From positions 1-52,546 of the forward strand of contig NZ_MUME01000150.1 of the NCBI RefSeq assembly GCF_002155915.1: DNA of 52,546 nt, given 5' to 3'. Below, one piece after another: positions 15,323 to 24,182 of this stretch; position 1 is the first letter of the stretch, and each line of letters starts with the position of its first letter. The notes under the pieces were generated by a model that did no database searches, was not told the DNA's origin, and worked only from the letters and a program-made list of their open reading frames with translations. The position numbers and the translations under genes were made by a program. This DNA comes from Streptomyces thermovulgaris. Lineage in GTDB: Bacteria > Actinomycetota > Actinomycetes > Streptomycetales > Streptomycetaceae.

Positions 15323-16765
15323 GTGACCGCTGAGGCCAGTCGGGCGGGGTCCCCGACGGACTTCGCCGCGGACGGCGGGCGACCGCTCAGGATCGCACTC
15401 CTCACCTACAAGGGAAACCCGTTCTGCGGTGGCCAGGGTGTCTATGTACGCCACCTCTCGCGGGAGTTGGCCCGTCTCGGCCACCAGGTCGAGGTGATCG
15501 GCGCACAGCCGTACCCGATCCTCGACACCCTGGACGAGGGCGACGGCCACGGCGGCGGCCGGCTGAGCCTCACCAAGCTGCCCAGCCTCGACCTCTACCG
15601 TCAGCCGGACCCCTTCCGCACGCCCAAGCGCGACGAGTACCGCGACTGGATCGACGTGCTGGAGGTCGCCACCATGTGGACCGGCGGCTTTCCCGAGCCG
15701 CTGACGTTCAGCCTGCGCGCCCGCCGTCATCTGCGCGCCCGCCGCGGCGAGTTCGACATCATCCACGACAACCAGACGCTCGGATACGGGCTGTTGGGGG
15801 ACCTCGGCGCGCCCCTGGTCACCACCATCCATCACCCCATCACCGTGGACCGGCAGTTGGAGCTGGACGCCGCCGACAGCCGGGCGCGCCGGCTGTCCGT
15901 GCGACGCTGGTACGCCTTCACCCGGATGCAGAAGCGGGTCGCGCGCCGGCTGCCGTCCGTGCTCACCGTCTCCGGGACGTCGCGCCAGGAGATCGTCGAG
16001 CATCTGGGCGTGCGCGAGGACCGCATCCACGTGGTCCACATCGGCGCCGACACCGACCTGTTCTCGCCCGACCCGGCCGTGCCGCAGGTCCCCGGACGGA
16101 TCGTGACCACCTCCAGCGCGGACGTGCCGCTCAAGGGCCTGGTCTTCCTGGTGGAGGCCCTGGCGAAGGTCCGCACCGAGCACCCCGAGGCGCACCTCGT
16201 CGTCGTCGGCAAGCGGCCCGAGGACGGGCCGGTCGCGCAGGCGATCGAGCGGTACGGCATCGAGGGCGCCGTGGAGTTCGTCAAGGGCATCTCCGACGCC
16301 GAACTGGTCGACCTGATCCGCTCGGCCCAGGTCGCGTGCGTACCGTCGCTGTACGAGGGCTTCTCGCTGCCGGCGGCCGAGGCGATGGCCACGGGAACGC
16401 CGCTGGTCGCCACGACCGGGGGCGCGATCCCGGAGGTCGCCGGGCGCGACGGCGAGACATGCGTCGCGGTGCCGCCCGGTGACGCGGGGGCGCTGGCCGC
16501 CGGGCTGAGCCGGCTGCTGGGCGACCCGGAGCTGCGGGCACGGCTGGGCGCGGCCGGACGCGAGCGGGTGCTGCGGCACTTCACCTGGGCCCGTGCCGCC
16601 GAGGGGACGGTGGCCCGCTACCGCGAGGCCCTCGCCCGCGACCGCCGTCGCCCCCGCGGAGGGACCCCCGCCACGGACCCGGGCCCGTACAGCTCCACGG
16701 CCCCGGACCGAGCCGTACGACAAGCCTCAGTGGAAGCGGACTACGAAAGCAGGGCCACGTGCTGA
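15323..16765 (+). CDS. Glycosyltransferase family 4
   Basis: 480 residues. N-terminal donor-loop motif (NPFCGGQGVYVRHLSRELARLGH), then a C-terminal Rossmann domain with the retaining-GT signature PSLYEGFSLPAAEAMATGTP (E-x7-E). This is a GT-B fold enzyme of CAZy family GT4, probably using a nucleotide sugar to glycosylate a lipid or polyprenyl acceptor. The start is the GTG at 15323 behind AAGGGGG. The last 40 residues are low-complexity. The end overlaps the methyltransferase gene by seven bases. It is first in a three-gene operon under the KstR-type operator. Confidence 0.9.
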   Translation: MTAEASRAGSPTDFAADGGRPLRIALLTYKGNPFCGGQGVYVRHLSRELARLGHQVEVIGAQPYPILDTLDEGDGHGGGRLSLTKLPSLDLYRQPDPFRTPKRDEYRDWIDVLEVATMWTGGFPEPLTFSLRARRHLRARRGEFDIIHDNQTLGYGLLGDLGAPLVTTIHHPITVDRQLELDAADSRARRLSVRRWYAFTRMQKRVARRLPSVLTVSGTSRQEIVEHLGVREDRIHVVHIGADTDLFSPDPAVPQVPGRIVTTSSADVPLKGLVFLVEALAKVRTEHPEAHLVVVGKRPEDGPVAQAIERYGIEGAVEFVKGISDAELVDLIRSAQVACVPSLYEGFSLPAAEAMATGTPLVATTGGAIPEVAGRDGETCVAVPPGDAGALAAGLSRLLGDPELRARLGAAGRERVLRHFTWARAAEGTVARYREALARDRRRPRGGTPATDPGPYSSTAPDRAVRQASVEADYESRATC

Positions 16766-17511
16766 CCGTCGACTTCACCCGGTTCCCGCTCGCTCCCGGC
16801 GACCGCGTCCTGGACCTCGGCTGCGGTGCCGGCCGGCACGCGTTCGAGTGCTACCGGCGCGGCGCGCGGGTCGTGGCGCTGGACCGCAACGGCGAGGAGA
16901 TCCGCGAGGTCGCCAAGTGGTTCGCGGCGATGAAGGAGGCCGGGGAGGCACCCGCCGGGGCCACCGCCGTCGCGATGGAGGGCGACGCCCTCGCCCTGCC
17001 CTTCCCCGACGAGTCGTTCGACGTCGTCATCATCTCCGAGGTGATGGAGCACATCCCGGACGACAAGGGCGTACTCGCCGAGATGGTGCGGGTGTTGAAG
17101 CCGGGCGGCCGGATCGCGGTCACCGTGCCGCGCTACGGCCCGGAGAAGATCTGCTGGGCCCTGTCCGACGCCTACCACGAGGTCGAGGGCGGCCACATCC
17201 GCATCTACAAGGCCGACGAGCTGCTGAGGAAGATGCGCGAGGCCGGTCTGAGGCCGTACGGCACCCATCACGCGCACGCGCTGCACTCGCCGTACTGGTG
17301 GCTGAAGTGCGCGTTCGGCGTCGACAACGACAAGGCGCTGCCGGTGCGGGCGTACCACAAGCTGCTGGTCTGGGACATCATGAAGAAGCCGCTGGTCACA
17401 CGGGTGGCCGAGCAGGCGTTGAACCCGCTGATCGGCAAGAGCTTCGTGGCGTATGCGACCAAGCCGCACCTGCCGCGGTCGGCCGCGACCGGCGAGGCGG
17501 CCGCCCCGTGA
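16759..17511 (+). CDS. Class I SAM-dependent methyltransferase
   Basis: 250 residues with motif I VLDLGCGAGRHAFECYRRG, an acidic post-I residue (ALDRNGEEI), DALALPFPDESFDVVI and ISEVMEHIPDDKGVLAEMVRVLKPGG. The C-terminal half (HHAHALHSPYWWLKCAFGV, KPLVTRVAEQALNP) is longer than the minimal fold and probably shapes a lipid-like or glycolipid acceptor. The GTG start lies inside the end of the glycosyltransferase gene, and the stop overlaps the next start as GTGA, so all three proteins are made together. Confidence 0.88.
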   Translation: MLTVDFTRFPLAPGDRVLDLGCGAGRHAFECYRRGARVVALDRNGEEIREVAKWFAAMKEAGEAPAGATAVAMEGDALALPFPDESFDVVIISEVMEHIPDDKGVLAEMVRVLKPGGRIAVTVPRYGPEKICWALSDAYHEVEGGHIRIYKADELLRKMREAGLRPYGTHHAHALHSPYWWLKCAFGVDNDKALPVRAYHKLLVWDIMKKPLVTRVAEQALNPLIGKSFVAYATKPHLPRSAATGEAAAP

Positions 17512-18578
17512 CCACTCCCCGCACCGAACATCTGGTCCTGCCCGGCGTGCTCACCGCCGGGCAGGCCGCCGCGACCGTGCGCGGCATCCTCGCCGCACAG
17601 CGGGAGGACGGGGCGATCCCGTGGTTCCGCGGCCACCACCTCGACCCGTGGGACCACGTCGAGGCGGCGATGGCGCTGGACGCGGCCGGAGAGCACGAGG
17701 CGGCCGAGCGGGCGTACCTCTGGCTGGCCCGGCATCAGCTGGGCGACGGCTCCTGGTACGCGGCCTACGCCGACGGGGCGCACGACGACGTCACCGACCG
17801 CAGACGGGAGACGAACTTCGTCGCCTATGTCGCCGTGGGCGTGTGGCACCACTATCTGTCCACGGGCGACGACACGTTCCTGGACCGCATGTGGCCGGTG
17901 GTGTACGCGGCCGTCGAGTTCGTGCTGCGGCTGCAGCAGCCGGGCGGGCAGATCGGCTGGAAGCGCGAGGACGACGGCACGGACACGGCGGACGCGCTGC
18001 TGACCGGCTGCTCGTCGATCCATCACGCGCTGTGCTGCGCGCTGGCGATCGCGGAGTACCGCGAGGAGCCCCAGCCCGACTGGGAGTTGGCGGTGGGCGC
18101 GCTCAGACACGCGATCCGCAGGCACCCGGAGCGGTTCCTGGACAAGAGCCGCTACTCCATGGACTGGTACTACCCGGTGCTGGGCGGCGCGCTGACCGGC
18201 GCGGAGGCGAAGGAACGGATCGAGGCGGACTGGGACCGCTTCGTGGTGCCCGGCCTCGGGGTGCGCTGCGTCGCGCCCAACCCGTGGGTGACGGGCGGGG
18301 AGTCGGCCGAACTCGCCCTGACCCTGTGGGCGGTGGGCGAGTCCGACCGGGCACTGGACATCCTCCAGTCCATCCAGCACCTGCGCGATCCGGAGAGCGG
18401 CCTGTACTGGACGGGCTATGTCTACGAGGACAAGGCCGTGTGGCCGGAGGAGCTGACCACCTGGACCGCCGGTGCGCTCCTCCTCGCCGTCGCCGCGCTC
18501 GGCGGCCACGAGGCCACCTGCACGGTCTTCGCGGGCGACCGTCTGCCCCGGGGCCTGGACCCGGACTGCTGCGACTGA
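17508..18578 (+). CDS. Prenyltransferase-like alpha/alpha-toroid protein
   Basis: 356 residues, no signal peptide. Helical-hairpin repeats contain AAQREDGAIPWFRGHHLDPW, WLARHQLGDGSWYAAYADG and LQQPGGQIGWKREDDG, a pattern of squalene-cyclase/prenyltransferase folds, with an uncommonly high number of Trp and His residues. It lacks a clear DxDD cyclase motif, so a glycan- or lipid-processing role is equally possible. The fold also covers (alpha/alpha)6 glycosidases. The GTG at 17508 is coupled to the methyltransferase stop. Together with GT4 and the methyltransferase it forms a conserved-looking but uncharacterised set. Confidence 0.8.
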   Translation: MTTPRTEHLVLPGVLTAGQAAATVRGILAAQREDGAIPWFRGHHLDPWDHVEAAMALDAAGEHEAAERAYLWLARHQLGDGSWYAAYADGAHDDVTDRRRETNFVAYVAVGVWHHYLSTGDDTFLDRMWPVVYAAVEFVLRLQQPGGQIGWKREDDGTDTADALLTGCSSIHHALCCALAIAEYREEPQPDWELAVGALRHAIRRHPERFLDKSRYSMDWYYPVLGGALTGAEAKERIEADWDRFVVPGLGVRCVAPNPWVTGGESAELALTLWAVGESDRALDILQSIQHLRDPESGLYWTGYVYEDKAVWPEELTTWTAGALLLAVAALGGHEATCTVFAGDRLPRGLDPDCCD

Positions 18579-18863
18579 CGAACGGCTGACGAAGACGCAC
18601 CGCCGTCGGCGGCGGCGGGGCGTGCGGCCGGCGGCGGCAGCGGACGGTGAGAGACCGGGTCCTCCTTCCGGCCCGGTGGTGCACCGGACGCGCCGGAGAG
18701 GCCACGCGGCGGCACCCGGGAGGCGGACGACGCCGTCATGCCGCGCGGAGAGCCGCGTGCGGAGAGTGACGGGCCGGCGCCCTCGGTGCCCTGTTTCGGC
18801 GGAAGCGCCCGGGATCACCCGGACCGACGGAGTACGCACAGCACTGTTGTCTCTGGAGGAACC

Positions 18864-19436
18864 GTGCGCGTTCCGATACGACGCCTCGTCGTGGCGCTCA
18901 CCCTCTGCTGCGCTCTGCTCGTCGGTACCTCCTCCGCGTGGGCCGCGGACCAGAACGCCGCACGACCGGAACCGACCGTCACCATGGCGGCCCCCGAACC
19001 CACTCCCACGACGCCGCAGGAGAGGCAGAAGTTCGCCAAGACCCGCTTCGTGGCGAACGCGGCCCTCGCGGCCGGGGCCGTCTACCAGTGGATCTGGAAG
19101 CCGTACAAGGAAGGCAGGTTCAAGAAGGGCGCCAAGCACCGCAGGGTGACGCTCGTCAAGGCCGGCCTGGCGGGCGCGTTCGCGTACAACCGTCTCAAGG
19201 CGGCCGTGCGCAACGCCAAGGGCGACCCCGCGCTGTCCAAGGCCGTCGCCCCGGTCACCAAGGGCATCGACGACCTGAAGCAGCTGCCGTCCAAGCTCCG
19301 CAAGGGCGACGACTCGGCGGTCAAGGACATCAACGACACCATCAACGAGGTCAAGAAGGCCGGGAAGAGCGCGGGCGCCGAGGTCAAGGACAAGGTGCCC
19401 TCGACCAGCGAGCTGTACCGGGGCGCCAAGTCCTGA
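18864..19436 (+). CDS. Secreted small basic protein of unknown function
   Basis: 190 residues. The GTG at 18864 follows GGAGGA by four bases. Signal peptide MRVPIRRLVVALTLCCALLV to SSAWA, then a Pro/Thr-rich stretch, an amphipathic helical region (FVANAALAAGAVYQWIWKPYKEG) and a Lys-rich C-terminal half with regular K/D/A helices (KGIDDLKQLPSKLRKGDDSAVKDI, cut here for length). I do not recognise a named domain. The mature protein is probably helical, cationic and extracytoplasmic. The gene stands alone and ends before a good terminator hairpin. Confidence 0.78.
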   Translation: MRVPIRRLVVALTLCCALLVGTSSAWAADQNAARPEPTVTMAAPEPTPTTPQERQKFAKTRFVANAALAAGAVYQWIWKPYKEGRFKKGAKHRRVTLVKAGLAGAFAYNRLKAAVRNAKGDPALSKAVAPVTKGIDDLKQLPSKLRKGDDSAVKDINDTINEVKKAGKSAGAEVKDKVPSTSELYRGAKS

Positions 19437-19491
19437 AGCGGCTCTCCGGCCTGACGGACCGCCGGCTCGTCCGGATCCGCCGGCCACGGCG

Positions 19492-19523
19492 ACGGCCCCC
19501 CGCCCGAAGGAGCGAGGGGCCGT
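19492..19523. terminator. Bidirectional terminator hairpin
   Basis: ACGGCCCC (19492-19499) pairs with GGGGCCGT (19516-19523) across a 16-base loop, between the convergent genes ending at 19436 and 19546. Confidence 0.7.
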
Positions 19524-19545
19524 TCGGCTTGTCGGGGCGGGCCGG

Positions 19546-20304
19546 TCAGCCGCGCTGGATGTTGGAGGTGTCCTGCAGCACGCCGCGGCGGCCGTCCTGC
19601 ATCTCGGTCAGCAGGCCCTGGCCGCGCTGCTCCACGGCCAAGTACCACACGCCCGGCGACAGTTCGGCGATCGGCGTGGGGGAGCCGTCCTCCGCGAACA
19701 GCGGACGCGGCGCCGGCACGGCGAACCAGAACGGCGAGAAGGTTCCCGTCGACGGGTTCTGCTGGTCCTGCTGCGGCTGGGTACCGCCGAACGGCTGCGG
19801 CTGCCCGCCGTACGGCTGCGGCTGGGCGCCCGGGTAGCCGTAACCGCCCGGGGGCTGCGCGCCGTAGGGCTGCGGAGCGATCGGCTTGGGAGCGGGAATC
19901 AGCGTCCCCTGAAGGGCGGGAACCAGCGGAGTGGCGACGGCCGCGGCGGCCATGAGCAGGGCCGCGATGAAGCCGAGGATCAGACCCGCACCCGCGTCGA
20001 CCGAGCCGGGGATGTCCACCAGGTTCCAGAACAGGATCCACGCCACGAGGACCGAGAACGCCGTTCCCACGGTGCCCAGGTCCAGACCTGCCACCTTGCG
20101 GGGCTGCGGCAGACACCGGTTGACGACGATCAGCGCGGCGCCGATGACCCCGCCCATGTAGAGGCCGAGGCCCGTACCCAACCCGTCCCAGGCGTTGGTC
20201 TCCACGAAGTTCGTGTCGTACAGACGGAGGAACGACGCGATGAAGAGCAACACCGCTGCTCCGATCACCACGCCATCGCCCCTAGTGAGGGAGCGGATGT
20301 TCAC
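19546..20304 (-). CDS. Membrane protein with Pro/Gln/Gly-rich tail (DUF5336-like)
   Basis: 252 residues. Four predicted membrane helices fill the first half (GVVIGAAVLLFIASFLRLYD, LGLYMGGVIGAALIVV, VLVAWILFWNL, LILGFIAALLMAAAAVA). A repetitive YGGQPQPFGG-type linker and a soluble C-terminal domain (VWYLAVEQRGQGLLTEMQDG) follow. The arrangement matches actinobacterial DUF5336-type proteins of unknown role. ATG at 20304. A perfect inverted repeat at 20403-20425 lies about 100 bases upstream and may be regulatory. Confidence 0.8.
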   Translation of the reverse strand: MNIRSLTRGDGVVIGAAVLLFIASFLRLYDTNFVETNAWDGLGTGLGLYMGGVIGAALIVVNRCLPQPRKVAGLDLGTVGTAFSVLVAWILFWNLVDIPGSVDAGAGLILGFIAALLMAAAAVATPLVPALQGTLIPAPKPIAPQPYGAQPPGGYGYPGAQPQPYGGQPQPFGGTQPQQDQQNPSTGTFSPFWFAVPAPRPLFAEDGSPTPIAELSPGVWYLAVEQRGQGLLTEMQDGRRGVLQDTSNIQRG

Positions 20305-20402
20305 TTCAGATCCTTCACAGGTCGTCTCGTCGTCGGTAGAGGCGTCGCTGTCACCATCTCGCCGTCAGGCCAAGGTGCGAAGCGCGGGGGGTGCCCTCAT
20401 CG

Positions 20403-20425
20403 TACGGACGACATTATCGTCCGTA
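20403..20425. promoter_or_regulatory. Perfect 9-bp inverted repeat (TACGGACGA-N5-TCGTCCGTA)
   Basis: The arms are exact and the spacer is CATTA. It lies 34 bases past the amidase stop and 99 bases upstream of the membrane-protein start, both on the minus strand. There is no T-tract on either side, so it may be an operator for the downstream gene as well as a terminator for the amidase. Confidence 0.55.
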
Positions 20426-20458
20426 TGCCCGGGCTGTCCGCAGGGACAGACGTTCCGA

Positions 20459-21442
20459 TCAGGACCCGCGCAGAAACCCCACGATTCCCTCAGAGATCCC
20501 CTCCGCCGCCTTCTGACGCCAATCACCGCTGGTCAGCAGCGCCGCGTCCTTGCTATCGCGCATGTTGCCGCACTCGACGAACACCTTCGGAACCGTTGAC
20601 AGATTGAGACCGCCCAGGTCCTTGCGCGTGACAAGACCGGTGCCGTTGCCGATGTAGTTCGACGGTCCCTGGCCCGTGGCACGGACGAGGTTGCCCGCGA
20701 TGCGCTCGCCGAGTTCGCGGGAGGCGGCGACGATCGGACGGGTGTCGGCGGCACCGGCGTGCACGGCGCCCGGGAGGATCACATGGAAGCCGCGGTTGCC
20801 CGGTGCCGACCCGTCGGCGTGGAGGGAGACGGCGGCGTCCGCGCGGGCGGCGTTGCCGATCCGGGCGCGCTCGTCCACGCACGGGCCCCAGGGCGGCGAG
20901 CCGTTGTCGTGGGTCAGCTTCACCGTGGCGCCCTGCGCCTCGAGCAGCGCACGCAGCCGATGGGCCAGATCCAGCGTGAACCGGGCCTCGGTGTAACCGT
21001 CGTTGGTGGCCGTGCCGGTGGTGTCGCACTCCTTGACGTGGGTGCCGACGTCCACCTTGCGGTTGATCTCTGCGGTGTGCCGGAAGTTGCCGGGGTTGTG
21101 CCCCGGATCGATGACGACGACCTTCCCCTTGAGCGGCCCGGAGACGGCGGGCGCGGAGGAGGAGGGCGTCGAACTCGCCGGTGTGCTCGGCCTTCCGCCG
21201 TCCCGGTCGGGGGAGCCGGAGGAGGGCGGCGGCGACTCCTTCGGCTGCGCGGGCCCGCCGGCCGACGGCGGTGCGGCGGCCCGCTCCGGGTCCCCGCCCG
21301 AGGACCCCGCGGCCTCGTACGCCACCCATCCCAGCAGCGCTCCGGGCACCAGCGCGGCGAGCGCGACGGTCAGCAGCCCGCGCCGGAGGCGGCGCGGACG
21401 CTCGGGCTGCGGGGGACCGTATGCGGGGTCTGGGTACGACAC
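20459..21442 (-). CDS. N-acetylmuramoyl-L-alanine amidase (Amidase_3), membrane-anchored
   Basis: 327 residues from a GTG at 21442. Cytoplasmic Pro-rich N-terminus, one membrane helix (LLTVALAALVPGALLGWVAYEA), a Ser/Pro-rich wall-spanning linker, then the zinc amidase domain: VVIDPGHNPGN (first His), AEINRKV (Glu), VSLHADG (second His) and VECGNMRD near the end (catalytic Glu). It cleaves the bond between MurNAc and the stem peptide outside the membrane. The neighbouring methyltransferase gene ends 10 bases upstream and may be co-transcribed. Confidence 0.92.
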   Translation of the reverse strand: MSYPDPAYGPPQPERPRRLRRGLLTVALAALVPGALLGWVAYEAAGSSGGDPERAAAPPSAGGPAQPKESPPPSSGSPDRDGGRPSTPASSTPSSSAPAVSGPLKGKVVVIDPGHNPGNFRHTAEINRKVDVGTHVKECDTTGTATNDGYTEARFTLDLAHRLRALLEAQGATVKLTHDNGSPPWGPCVDERARIGNAARADAAVSLHADGSAPGNRGFHVILPGAVHAGAADTRPIVAASRELGERIAGNLVRATGQGPSNYIGNGTGLVTRKDLGGLNLSTVPKVFVECGNMRDSKDAALLTSGDWRQKAAEGISEGIVGFLRGS

Positions 21443-21452
21443 GACTGCGACT

Positions 21453-22154
21453 TTAACGGTGCGCGGAGCCGCCCGCTTCCGTTCGCCGCAGGACGCGCAA
21501 GGAGCCGGTCACCGAGACCTCGGTGAACTCCCCCGACTCCAGGGCCCGCAGATAGACGCGGTACGGGGCCTGCCCGGTGAACTCGTCCACGGGGTCCGGG
21601 AACACGTCGTGGATGACCAGCAGACCGCCCACGGCCACATGCGGCGCCCAGCCCGCGTAGTCGGCGCCGGCGTGCTCGTCGGTGTGGCCGCCGTCGATGA
21701 AGACCAGGCCGAGCGGGGAGTTCCACAGGGCGGCGATCTGCGGCGAGCGGCCGACGAGCGCCACCACGTGCTCCTCCAGACCGGCCCGGTGCAGGGTGCG
21801 CCGGAAGGCGGGCAGCGTGTCCATCAGGCCGACCTCGGGGTCGACCGTCTCCGGGTCGTGGTACTGCCAGCCGGGCTGCTGCTCCTCGCTGCCGCGGTGG
21901 TGGTCCACGGTGAGCGCGGTGACCCCGGCCCGCCGGGCCGCGTCGGCGAGCAGGAGGGTGGAGCGCCCGCAGTACGTGCCGATCTCCAGCAGCGGCAGCC
22001 CGAGCCGCCCGGCCTCCACGGCCGCCGCGTACAGCGCGAGCCCTTCGTCGACGGGCATGAACCCCTTCGCGGCCTCGAACGCGGCGAGGATCTCCGGCGG
22101 GGGTCCTCCCCGCTCGGGTGCGGCCGGGAAGTCGGATGGGGGCGCCGCGGGCAT
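21453..22154 (-). CDS. Class I SAM-dependent methyltransferase (Methyltransf_24 type)
   Basis: 233 residues. LLEIGTYCGRSTLLLADAAR is the SAM-binding loop, LTVDHHRGSEEQQPGW follows it, and VFIDGGHTDEHAGADYAGW is the acidic metal/substrate segment of the TylF/CmcI-like O-methyltransferase group. The substrate is unknown. ATG at 22154 with AAGGACC upstream. The stop is 10 bases before the amidase start, suggesting a two-gene unit. Confidence 0.86.
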   Translation of the reverse strand: MPAAPPSDFPAAPERGGPPPEILAAFEAAKGFMPVDEGLALYAAAVEAGRLGLPLLEIGTYCGRSTLLLADAARRAGVTALTVDHHRGSEEQQPGWQYHDPETVDPEVGLMDTLPAFRRTLHRAGLEEHVVALVGRSPQIAALWNSPLGLVFIDGGHTDEHAGADYAGWAPHVAVGGLLVIHDVFPDPVDEFTGQAPYRVYLRALESGEFTEVSVTGSLRVLRRTEAGGSAHR

Positions 22155-22292
22155 GAGGCAGGGTCCTTCCGGTCGGTGCGTCCGTTCCGGCGGCCATGCT
22201 GCCGCACGCCCTGCCGGCCGGGCGGACGGGGGTGCGGTGACACGGGTCCCGGGCGGACGCGCCCGGACGCCGGCCGGACCCCGTGCGGCCGC

Positions 22293-22346
22293 GGACGGCA
22301 CCCGGCAGGCGGACGGCACCCGGCAGGCGGACGGCGCCCGGCGGGC
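22293..22346. repeat. 3 x 18-bp tandem repeat
   Basis: Two identical units GGACGGCACCCGGCAGGC followed by a third with two changes (GGACGGCGCCCGGCGGGC), within the 294-base divergent gap between the methyltransferase and MFS genes. Otherwise that gap holds only promoter sequence I cannot resolve. Confidence 0.85.
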
Positions 22347-22448
22347 GTACGGCCGCCGGACGACGCCGGTCGGTCCCGGGACCTGGGTCCGCGGACCGAC
22401 CGGCCCCCGGCAAATATCCGATGCAAGGGGCACGGACCGCTTGAGAGC

Positions 22449-23885
22449 ATGGCACTCATGCTCGAAGCCGCTGACACCGCCCCGACCGTCCGACGCCGTA
22501 CCACGACGCCGCCCACCTGGCTCGTGGTGGCCCTCGCCTGCGCCGGACAGTTCCTCGTCGTGCTGGACGTGTCCGTCGTGAACGTGGCCCTGCCGTCGAT
22601 GCGGACCGACCTCGGGCTGAGCGCCCCGGGACTGCAATGGGTGGTGAACGCCTACGCCATCGCGTTCGCCGGTTTCATGCTGCTCGGCGGCCGGGCCGGG
22701 GACCTGTACGGGCGCAAGCGGATGTTCCTGCTGGGGCTCGGTCTGTTCACCCTGGCCTCGCTGGGCGGCGGCATGGCCCAGGAGGGCTGGCAGCTGCTGC
22801 TCGCACGCGCCGTGCAGGGGCTGGGCGCGGCCGTGCTGGCGCCCTCCACGCTGACGCTGCTGACCGCCGCCGTGCCCGAGGGAGCGGCCCGGGCCCGGGC
22901 CATAGCCACCTGGTCGGCGGTCGGCGCGGGCGGCGGAGCGGCGGGCGGCCTGGTCGGCGGACTCCTGGTGCAGGGGCTGTCGTGGCGGTGGGTGCTGCTG
23001 ATCAACGTGCCCATCGGTGTGGTGGTGCTCGCCGGGGCCGTGCGGTGGCTGGTGGAGAGCCGGGCCGGGGACGGGCGCCGGCTGGATCTGCCCGGAGCGG
23101 TGCTGGTGACGGCGGGGCTGGCGATCCTGGCGTACGGGATCTCGCAGACCGAGGCGGAGGGCTGGACGGCCACGGCCACGCTGGTGCCCCTGCTCGCCGG
23201 GCTCGTGCTCATCGGGCTCTTCCTCGCCGTCGAGGCGCGCACGGCCGCCCCGCTGATGCCGCTCGCGCTGCTGCGGGTGCGCTCGGTGGCGTCCGCGAAC
23301 GTGGCGATGTTCCTCTCCGGTGCGGCGATGTTCTGCATGTGGTTCTTCATGACCCTGTACGCGCAGAACGTCCTCGGCTACTCGCCGCTGGCCGCCGGAC
23401 TCGCCCTGGTCCCCAGCTCGCTGGCGGTGGTCGTCGGCTCCAAGGTGGCGCCACGCCTGATGCGGGCGGCGGGGGAGCGCAATGTCGCCGTGCTGGGCAC
23501 GCTGGTGGCGGTCGCCGGGTTCGCCTGGCAGTCGACGATGCGGGCGGACGGCACCTATCTCACGGACATCATGTTCCCCGGGATCCTGATGATGCTGGGC
23601 GCGGGAGTGGCGGGCACCCCGCTCGCCGCGCTGGCCACCTCCGGGGCGGCGCCCGAGGACGCCGGGCTGGTGTCCGGGCTCATCAACACCTCCCGCACCA
23701 TGGGCGGTTCCCTGGGGCTTGCGGTCATGTCGACCGTCGCGGCGGCCCGCACGGGGGACCGGAACACACCGGTGGGCCTGACGGAGGGATACGCGGCGGT
23801 CTTCCTCACCGGTACGGGCGTGCTGCTCTTCGGGGCGCTGCTGATGCTGGTGTGGCTGCCGCGCTCCGCACACAAGGCGTCCTAG
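22449..23885 (+). CDS. MFS transporter, DHA2 (EmrB/QacA) drug-efflux family
   Basis: 478 residues, about 14 membrane helices. QFLVVLDVSVVNVALPSM in helix 1, GGRAGDLYGRKRMF (MFS motif A) and TAAVPEGAARARAIATWSAV with the following Gly-rich helix (antiporter motif C region) place it among 14-TM proton-driven multidrug exporters. ATG at 22449; a second in-frame ATG three codons later is nearly as good. No regulator of the TetR type is adjacent, so its inducer cannot be guessed. Confidence 0.9.
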   Translation: MALMLEAADTAPTVRRRTTTPPTWLVVALACAGQFLVVLDVSVVNVALPSMRTDLGLSAPGLQWVVNAYAIAFAGFMLLGGRAGDLYGRKRMFLLGLGLFTLASLGGGMAQEGWQLLLARAVQGLGAAVLAPSTLTLLTAAVPEGAARARAIATWSAVGAGGGAAGGLVGGLLVQGLSWRWVLLINVPIGVVVLAGAVRWLVESRAGDGRRLDLPGAVLVTAGLAILAYGISQTEAEGWTATATLVPLLAGLVLIGLFLAVEARTAAPLMPLALLRVRSVASANVAMFLSGAAMFCMWFFMTLYAQNVLGYSPLAAGLALVPSSLAVVVGSKVAPRLMRAAGERNVAVLGTLVAVAGFAWQSTMRADGTYLTDIMFPGILMMLGAGVAGTPLAALATSGAAPEDAGLVSGLINTSRTMGGSLGLAVMSTVAAARTGDRNTPVGLTEGYAAVFLTGTGVLLFGALLMLVWLPRSAHKAS

Positions 23886-24182
23886 CCGCAGAACCTCCCG
23901 GGCGGCCGCCTCCCCGGGCGCCGGCAAAAAAGTCCCCCGGGCGTCGCGCGCTGTGCCGTCCAGGAGGCCCTCGGCGCGGGGCCGGAGGGAATTCCCGCCC
24001 GGCCCCGGTGCGATCCCCTTCCGGCGTCCGCGGCAGCCCCGCACACGCCCGGACAGCACGTCCCGCAAGCGCGCCCCCATCCCGACTGACCTGGGATTCA
24101 AGGCAGTTCGAAGCTACGGTCGCGGTACCGGGAGCGGACCCCGAACGGGCCCGGGGGGAGAGGACGGGGGAGGGGAGCGGGC

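Noticed and set aside
22293..22346. CRISPR-like repeat array
   Set aside because: The units are directly adjacent with no spacers, and no cas genes are present. The Cas4-like nuclease at 43575 is not accompanied by Cas1 or Cas2.
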